19,138 bases of DNA from Bacillota bacterium (GTDB lineage: Bacteria; Bacillota_A; Clostridia; Lachnospirales; Lachnospiraceae). Positions within the stretch are counted from its first letter, which is position 1, and each line of letters begins with the position of its first letter. The stretch spans positions 1 through 19,138 of the forward strand of contig JAEZSL010000108.1 in the NCBI GenBank assembly GCA_023443925.1, in the 5' to 3' direction. This document shows positions 14,396-19,138 of the stretch, in pieces. The notes beneath the pieces were generated by a model. That model made no database searches and was not told where the DNA came from. It worked only from the letters and a program-made list of their open reading frames with translations. Made by a program: the position numbers and the translations under genes.

Positions 14396-15181
14396 ATGGG
14401 CAGTAAAGAACAGCAGGAAAAATTAAAATTCTTTGTTAAAACAGGTATCGTTGTACTATCCTTTCTTGTTATAATGATGCTTGGTATCAGATACATACCG
14501 AAGGCAGTTTCAGTTACCAATTCAGCAAATACAAAAAAGTTACCGATCTATTGTGTCGATAAGCAGGAAAATAAAGTTGCACTCAGCTTTGATGCGGCAT
14601 GGGGGAATGAAGATACGGCAGAAATTCTTGAAATTCTGGCTTTACATAATATTAAAGTGACTTTTTTTATGACCGGAGGCTGGGTTGAAAAATATCCGGA
14701 AGATGTAAAAGCCATAGCGGCTGCAGGTCATGACCTGGGAAACCACAGTGAGAACCACAAACATATGTCTCAGCTTTCTTTGGAAGAGTGCAAGGACGAA
14801 ATATTAGCCGCTCATAACAAAGTAAAAGAATTAACCGGGATAGAAATGAATTTATTCCGTCCGCCCTACGGCGACTATAATGATACATTAATTGATGCCA
14901 CAGATGAACTTGGTTATCATTGCGTACAGTGGGACGTGGATTCCTTAGACTGGAAAGATTACGGAGTTGAACCCCTTATAAACACGGTTTTGGATAATAA
15001 ACATTTAAGCGGCGGTTCCATAATCCTTTGTCATAACGGTTCAAAGTTTATCAAGGATGCTCTGGAAGCCATGATTGTGGGTCTGGAAGATAAGGGGTAT
15101 CAGATTGTACCGGTGTCTGAGTTAATCTATACCGATAATTATTATATGGACCATGAAGGAAGACAGTTTGAAAATAATTAG
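14396..15181 (+). CDS. membrane-anchored polysaccharide deacetylase (PdaB-like, CE4)
   Basis: The 261-aa protein has a short cytoplasmic N-terminus, one membrane helix (about 14-32) and an extracellular NodB domain that removes acetyl groups from peptidoglycan or another polysaccharide. The CE4 motifs are SFDAAWGNEDT (D66), HDLGNHSENHKHM with zinc ligands H117 and H121, RPPYGDYN (155-162), VQWDVDSLDW (177-186) and ILCHN with H213. The second Asp of the usual DD pair is replaced by Ala; SFDxxWG is known from the PdaB/YlxY group linked to Bacillus and Clostridia sporulation, so this is a subgroup trait rather than damage. The ATG at 14396 follows GGTGA (14387-14391). It is monocistronic and converges with the GH172 gene. 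The spore role is inferred. Confidence 0.88.
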   Translation: MGSKEQQEKLKFFVKTGIVVLSFLVIMMLGIRYIPKAVSVTNSANTKKLPIYCVDKQENKVALSFDAAWGNEDTAEILEILALHNIKVTFFMTGGWVEKYPEDVKAIAAAGHDLGNHSENHKHMSQLSLEECKDEILAAHNKVKELTGIEMNLFRPPYGDYNDTLIDATDELGYHCVQWDVDSLDWKDYGVEPLINTVLDNKHLSGGSIILCHNGSKFIKDALEAMIVGLEDKGYQIVPVSELIYTDNYYMDHEGRQFENN

Positions 15182-15200
15182 CATACTATCTAAACAAAAC

Positions 15201-15252
15201 AGGACTGCCGAAATTCCCCGGTTTCATTTATAGGAGGAATTTCGGCAGTCCT
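15201..15252 (-). terminator. strong terminator between converging units
   Basis: AGGACTGCCGAAATTCC (15201-15217) is perfectly complementary to GGAATTTCGGCAGTCCT (15236-15252), a 17-bp stem with an 18-base loop. On the minus strand the stem is followed by GTTTTGTTT, so it mainly ends the GH32-GH172 transcript. It also lies 20 bases after the deacetylase stop and can block read-through from that side. Confidence 0.85.
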
Positions 15253-15307
15253 ATGTAAATCTACTATTTGAGGATAAGCTTATACTGAATTAAGGGCCAA
15301 AATCTGA

Positions 15308-16414
15308 TTATCTGGGTATACGCAGTTTTCTTTCCGGCAGGGCAGGGAAGGGATGATGAGGTTCTAACTGATACCAGTAGGCAACGGTTGAAACATCATC
15401 GCTTCTTTCAAATAATCCGTTATGGCTTACGCCGATTTGCTGGATTGTAACCCGTAAATCCTCCTCAAAATAAATCGGATCGGGCAGATGCCATCGGTAG
15501 AAACTCCGCATGGGCGGGCAGTCACTGTTATGACAGGGGTGCTTTATAATGTCATCCTGGCAGGAATAGTAAGGATAACCTAGAAATGGTGTATTATAAG
15601 TGGTTTCCACGGTATTACCGTTTTCGTGTCTGGCAAAGCTCCATGCCCCGCCGAAATAATCCTCCATTCCGGTACCGCAGATGGTTGGATATTCCGTATC
15701 ACCATCTATGAAGTATTTAATTTCTCCCTCTCCCCACCAGTAACGTTCCAGGGTTTGGAGTGCCATAAAGGTACCCACATACTGTCCTCTGCCTTGAACC
15801 TGATCTAAAATCGTATAGTCTTTACCGATTATGGTAGGATTTTCTCTTCGCCAGCTTGCATGAAAATAACCGGTATTTTCCGGCAGCGAGTCATACAGGC
15901 AGTAGTCAACCTGATAAAAGAAACCGCCTATATCATGTACATGCTGGTTTTCTACTGTAATCCTGGCGTGTTTGCCAAAGGGCATGGGAAAATAGCAGTT
16001 CATTCCCCGTAAGGGATTAACAACGATTGGATAAGAATTCACCGTATAGCTTGCTCCAAAGCCCAGGCAGAAAAAATCCCCTAAAGGTGCTTCTACGGAA
16101 GGCGTCTCCTCCTGATCCCAGTAGATGCGCAGAACCAGATCACGTAGTACAAAACAGTCTCCTTCCGAGGTTTTGTTCGTCACGGTCATCCAGATATGGT
16201 TGATAACACCGGTTCCGTTTATATCGGCAAGTAAGGTTTCTTCCCCGGATTTTATGGATAGACATGGAGAACCTTTTCTGGATACGCCCAGATTACTAGC
16301 AGCCATACCGCCGCGTCCCTTTTCTCCGGTTGGGTTTTCTGCGTTAATCGCGCGGCTCTTTCCGCCGTTAACAAGTGGAATTGCGCCTAAGTGGTTGTTA
16401 AAAATATTGAACAT
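15308..16414 (-). CDS. GH172 (DUF2961) alpha-fructofuranosidase-like enzyme
   Basis: This 368-aa protein without signal peptide belongs to DUF2961, now glycoside hydrolase family 172. Its founding enzyme from Bifidobacterium dentium makes and hydrolyses difructose dianhydride I; other members cleave alpha-D-arabinofuranosides. Visible hallmarks are NHIWMTVT (72-79), PLGDFFCLGFG (110-120), MNCYFPMPFGKHARITVEN, YWWGEGEIKYFIDGD and CGTGMEDYFGGAWSF. E231 (or E229) and E251 are candidates for the two catalytic glutamates, about 20 residues apart as in the founder. The ATG at 16414 is chosen because AAAGGCGG precedes it; an open frame to 16561 would add 49 unrelated residues. It lies 198 bases behind the GH32 gene, same strand, ahead of a shared terminator. 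The family is clear; the fructan-type substrate is inferred from the partner. Confidence 0.87.
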   Translation of the reverse strand: MFNIFNNHLGAIPLVNGGKSRAINAENPTGEKGRGGMAASNLGVSRKGSPCLSIKSGEETLLADINGTGVINHIWMTVTNKTSEGDCFVLRDLVLRIYWDQEETPSVEAPLGDFFCLGFGASYTVNSYPIVVNPLRGMNCYFPMPFGKHARITVENQHVHDIGGFFYQVDYCLYDSLPENTGYFHASWRRENPTIIGKDYTILDQVQGRGQYVGTFMALQTLERYWWGEGEIKYFIDGDTEYPTICGTGMEDYFGGAWSFARHENGNTVETTYNTPFLGYPYYSCQDDIIKHPCHNSDCPPMRSFYRWHLPDPIYFEEDLRVTIQQIGVSHNGLFERSDDVSTVAYWYQLEPHHPFPALPERKLRIPR

Positions 16415-16611
16415 AATTCCGCCTTTCTGATATTCAAGATACAGCTCGGCAACTAGAATATCTTTTAAAATTGACTCATGAAAATAAATAAAAAATTTAA
16501 TTAACTCATCGTGCCCAATGGCGGTTAAGTAAGAAGCCGCCCATGAAAAAATAAAAGTCAAAACAAGAAAAAGGATTCAGATAGATCTGTTCCATTATTA
16601 TTATCTCATCT

Positions 16612-18246
16612 TTAATCCTCAGTCTTTAAAAAATCAGCCCAGATATTTTCCATTCGGTAACATTGACAGGAAACCGAGCAGCGGCCTTTTATGATCAGAC
16701 TCATAAATTCCGGAGCCATGGCATAACTGGCGGTAATGCTATCGTCAAAGCACAGTTCCACAGTGGTGGTATCAATTAATACGGTAAAATGCAGGTTTTT
16801 CTTACTAAGCAGTACACTATGGCCGTTTTCAAATAATAGTTTTTGTTCCTCGGCCTGATAATGTATGGTATGTGACCCCACCCGGATGGAAAGCATATCT
16901 TTACAGGAGGATAAATCAAAGTTGTATTGGGCAGGGGTGGTTACTTCGATTGCAGTCTCGGCAGTCTGTTCAAAAACTTTTTCAAAAAGGAGCTCTTGCC
17001 GTAACTGCTGTACCTGCGGAATCGGAACACGGCATACCCGGAGTCCGTCTCTGCACTTTTTCAAGGTTATTTCACAGGGGATGGTCATACACTGGGAAAA
17101 GGGCATATCTTCATAACCAAGGTCTTCACCGGTTCCGCCCATTCCCCGTACCCAGCTGATATGTACCCGCTTGTCCTCCGGCTCATGGCTCCAGGTCTGT
17201 CCCGCATAGGATACATTGCCGTAATCCAGTGGATTAAACTGTCCGGATTCTACGAAGTGGTAGCCGTCAAAATCCCCAATCCTGGCCATAGTATCGGCAC
17301 CATATAACACCCATTTTATCTCATCGGTACCCTCAATCTTTAACGGGAAAATATCCGGGCATTCATATAAATCATCATTTTTAGAGGCAAGTTTCCAATT
17401 ATGGAAATTGTCGGATACATAAAAGGAAACACAGTTCTTATTATTAGCATCCGTTTCATAAACGGCCATAACATAATGCTCTTCATAGCGGAAAAGACGA
17501 GGATCTCTCCAGGATTTACCATTCACGGTAGGAACAGTGGTTTTATGGGAAAATAAGTAGAAGGTATCTCCGCCGTCGGTACTGGCAGCTAAATATTGAC
17601 CTCCTGACGGGTAAGAATACCCTTCTTTAATATTTTGAGCCCCAAGAGCTGTAAAGGCGGCAATAATTGCATCTTTTCCATAGCCGGCTCTATTCTCATA
17701 ATCAATAACCGCACTGCCGGATGCCACGGTCCAGTCTCTGCACCAGGGGAGTATTGCATCATCTTTTTCTTCCCAGTGAATCAGGTCTTTACTCATTGCG
17801 TGCCCCCAGCAGATATTGACATTGCCGTTACGGGTTCCCAGGGGATTGTGCTGATAATACATATGATACACCCCATCCTTGTAGAACAGCCCATTTGGAT
17901 CGTTGAGCCAGCCTCTTTTGCTGGAAAAGTGGTAGGAGGGACGAAGCGGTTCCTTAAACATACCTTGATATAACGGATGATTTGGAGTTGCTTTCTCACC
18001 GCTTACGATACGGTTCAGGGCGGTCTCGGTAATTCCCTCCGGATCAGGGACTAGCAACGTAAGGGATTTATTTTTATGACGGCTGACATTTAGATAAAAG
18101 TATTCCCCTCCCTCGTCTGTCAGGGCCAGGCAAAAACTGCGGACTAACTCGCCGCCTGCCCAGATCTGCATATCATTTCGTTTACCGCCCGGATCGATCG
18201 GGAAGTGAAGATAATCGTGTTCGCATAGAATATCTCTTTTAATCAT
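16612..18246 (-). CDS. GH32 beta-fructofuranosidase / exo-fructanase, cytoplasmic
   Basis: The 544-aa enzyme hydrolyses terminal beta-fructofuranosyl bonds in sucrose, fructo-oligosaccharides, inulobiose or levan fragments. All three GH32 catalytic motifs are present: WLNDPNG with nucleophile D116, RDP (247-249) with D248, and ECPD with acid/base E295. The five-blade propeller spans about 104-400 and a beta-sandwich follows to the C-terminus. About 100 residues precede the catalytic domain as an extra N-terminal module, longer than in simple invertases. There is no signal peptide, so substrates must be imported. The ATG at 18246 has TAAAGGAGT (18255-18263, minus strand) in front. It is the first gene of the GH32-GH172 unit, downstream of a LacI-type regulator. 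Confidence 0.93.
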   Translation of the reverse strand: MIKRDILCEHDYLHFPIDPGGKRNDMQIWAGGELVRSFCLALTDEGGEYFYLNVSRHKNKSLTLLVPDPEGITETALNRIVSGEKATPNHPLYQGMFKEPLRPSYHFSSKRGWLNDPNGLFYKDGVYHMYYQHNPLGTRNGNVNICWGHAMSKDLIHWEEKDDAILPWCRDWTVASGSAVIDYENRAGYGKDAIIAAFTALGAQNIKEGYSYPSGGQYLAASTDGGDTFYLFSHKTTVPTVNGKSWRDPRLFRYEEHYVMAVYETDANNKNCVSFYVSDNFHNWKLASKNDDLYECPDIFPLKIEGTDEIKWVLYGADTMARIGDFDGYHFVESGQFNPLDYGNVSYAGQTWSHEPEDKRVHISWVRGMGGTGEDLGYEDMPFSQCMTIPCEITLKKCRDGLRVCRVPIPQVQQLRQELLFEKVFEQTAETAIEVTTPAQYNFDLSSCKDMLSIRVGSHTIHYQAEEQKLLFENGHSVLLSKKNLHFTVLIDTTTVELCFDDSITASYAMAPEFMSLIIKGRCSVSCQCYRMENIWADFLKTED

Positions 18247-18581
18247 AATACTTTACTCCTTTAGATGGTTTTATAAGCAAATCGCAAAACGGAAGAAATG
18301 AACTGTGGTTTATCTTAAGACCTATTCTGCAGAGAATTTACAATGAGCGGTCAGAACAGAAAGAAATAAGCAGTTATGCACACAGTTGTAAAATGATTCT
18401 CTCCGTTTTCCAATTACCTAATCAGCTTTGAGTAGGATTAGTCCGCTCCGAATACAGCATGAATACTTATTCATGAATACTTCTTCAATTGATCCAGCCG
18501 GCGTAGTCATGGTAACTATGGATAATAACCAAATATAGTACAAAAAGCGGTAGATCAGCCAACAGCAGCACTAAATACTGC
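18247..18581 (-). promoter_or_regulatory. control region between the LacI-type regulator and GH32
   Basis: This 335-base gap has no gene. It contains a 10-base direct repeat ATGAATACTT (18459-18468 and 18473-18482) overlapping the perfect palindrome TATTCATGAATA (18468-18479), and an inverted repeat ATTCT-GCAG-AGAAT (18324-18337). These are candidate operators for the adjacent LacI-type protein. I see no textbook promoter on the minus strand; TTATAAAA about 30 bases before the start is a weak -10 candidate. No clear catabolite-response element was found. Confidence 0.45.
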
Positions 18582-18597
18582 TTATTTATATGGCTGA
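18555..18597 (-). terminator. possible weak terminator at the end of the lacI-type gene
   Basis: TCAGCCA (18555-18561) pairs with TGGCTGA (18591-18597), with an inner AGCAG/CTGCT stem. On the minus strand a CTTTTTG run follows nine bases after the stem. The hairpin overlaps the regulator's stop codon. Confidence 0.4.
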
Positions 18598-19138
18598 ATG
18601 GAATTTCTCTCAATTAGGAACGGTTTAAAATTAGTTGCTGAGGGATATACCTCTCCGGCAGCTTTTTCATAGGATAGAATTTCCCGTACAATTACGCTGG
18701 ACAGTGCCTGAACGGGATGTCCGATTACCGATATATGAAGCAGCTGCAGCCAGCGTTCATCATCAAAGGATAAGAAGGAGATGTCGGACGGTATTTGTAT
18801 GGAAAGGTCTGAAAGCACCTGGTAAGTAATATAGCTTAGTGATTCCGAAATAGGAAAAACAGCGGTTGGTTCTTCTCTTAAAATAGCTTCTTTTATATTC
18901 CGGTAGCTTACTTCATCGGTATCTCCGGTCAAATCGCTGTAGGATATAGGCGGTGTAAGCCCTTTTTCCTGGTAAGCCTTTATATAACCATCCACACGGT
19001 TGGTACCTCCAATCATGAGAATCCGGTTATGTCCATTTGATAAGAGGTGGCGGGTACCTAGATAAGAACCATAATTATCATCAAACCGAAAGCTTGTAAT
19101 ATCCTCAAAATGATTGGAGATCAATTGAATAAAATGTA
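18582..19138 (-). CDS. LacI/GalR-family transcriptional regulator, C-terminal part
   Basis: The gene runs off the window; 185 residues of the C-terminal effector-binding domain are visible. The frame stays open to the edge, so the TTG near 19124 is not the true start. LacI-family marks are FDDNYGSYLGTRHLLSNGHNRILMIGG, the segment EEPTAVFPISESLSYITYQVLSDLSIQIPSDISFLSFDDERW (the usual AvfvanD...G..iP.disvigfDd core) and the typical ending after PVQALSSVIVREIL. The DNA-binding helix-turn-helix lies outside the window. Position and strand suggest control of the GH32-GH172 genes 335 bases downstream, probably as a sugar-relieved repressor. The effector is unknown; fructose or a difructose is a reasonable guess. 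Confidence 0.88.
   Translation of the reverse strand, partial: HFIQLISNHFEDITSFRFDDNYGSYLGTRHLLSNGHNRILMIGGTNRVDGYIKAYQEKGLTPPISYSDLTGDTDEVSYRNIKEAILREEPTAVFPISESLSYITYQVLSDLSIQIPSDISFLSFDDERWLQLLHISVIGHPVQALSSVIVREILSYEKAAGEVYPSATNFKPFLIERNSIQPYK

Noticed and set aside
16415..16561. N-terminal extension of the GH172 protein to the ATG at 16561
   Set aside because: The added 49 residues have no ribosome site and no family similarity, while AAAGGCGG lies right before the ATG at 16414 where the conserved domain begins.
16865..17159. Overlapping plus-strand frames opposite the GH32 gene
   Set aside because: Two different frames overlap each other and an excellent GH32 gene with all catalytic motifs; they have no ribosome site or domain.

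Overview
The window looks like chromosomal DNA of a low-GC, Gram-positive, spore-forming Clostridia-type bacterium, most likely a Lachnospiraceae relative. The grounds are strong AGGAGG-type ribosome sites, frequent TTG/GTG starts, lipobox lipoproteins, a PdaB-like deacetylase and U-tailed intrinsic terminators. The assignment rests on style and protein families, not on a marker gene.

Region 1 (95-4424, +) is a sensory cassette. It holds an OmpR-type response regulator, an overlapping membrane histidine kinase, a beta-propeller lipoprotein and a second lipoprotein, closed by a strong terminator. Region 2 (4667-5876, +) is a Ca2+/H+ antiporter gene with its own sigma-A promoter and terminator. 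Region 3 (6183-7937, +) carries a uracil-DNA-glycosylase-like Fe-S protein, a small HAD phosphatase and a HIT nucleotide hydrolase. A seven-unit 13-bp tandem repeat lies between the last two.

Region 4 (7959-14184, +) is an AT-rich accessory stretch of small stand-alone enzymes: two SAM methyltransferases, a YqeK-like HD hydrolase, a GNAT acetyltransferase, a flavodoxin-like protein and a HAD phosphatase. These are interleaved with damaged genes: an Asp/Glu racemase, a lipoprotein, an unknown ORF with one in-frame stop, one of the two methyltransferases, and two short remnants. Most lesions are single-base indels, several of them in homopolymers, so decay and sequencing error must both be considered.

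Region 5 (14396-15181, +) is a membrane-anchored polysaccharide deacetylase. It converges on Region 6 (15308 to the window end, minus strand), where a LacI-type regulator (cut by the edge) is followed by a cytoplasmic GH32 beta-fructosidase and a DUF2961/GH172 enzyme. A 17-bp stem terminator sits between the converging units. GH172 with GH32 is the most interesting content: together they could open difructose dianhydrides (or other alpha-fructofuranosides) and hydrolyse the product to fructose, under LacI control. I found no tRNA, rRNA, CRISPR array or insertion sequence.
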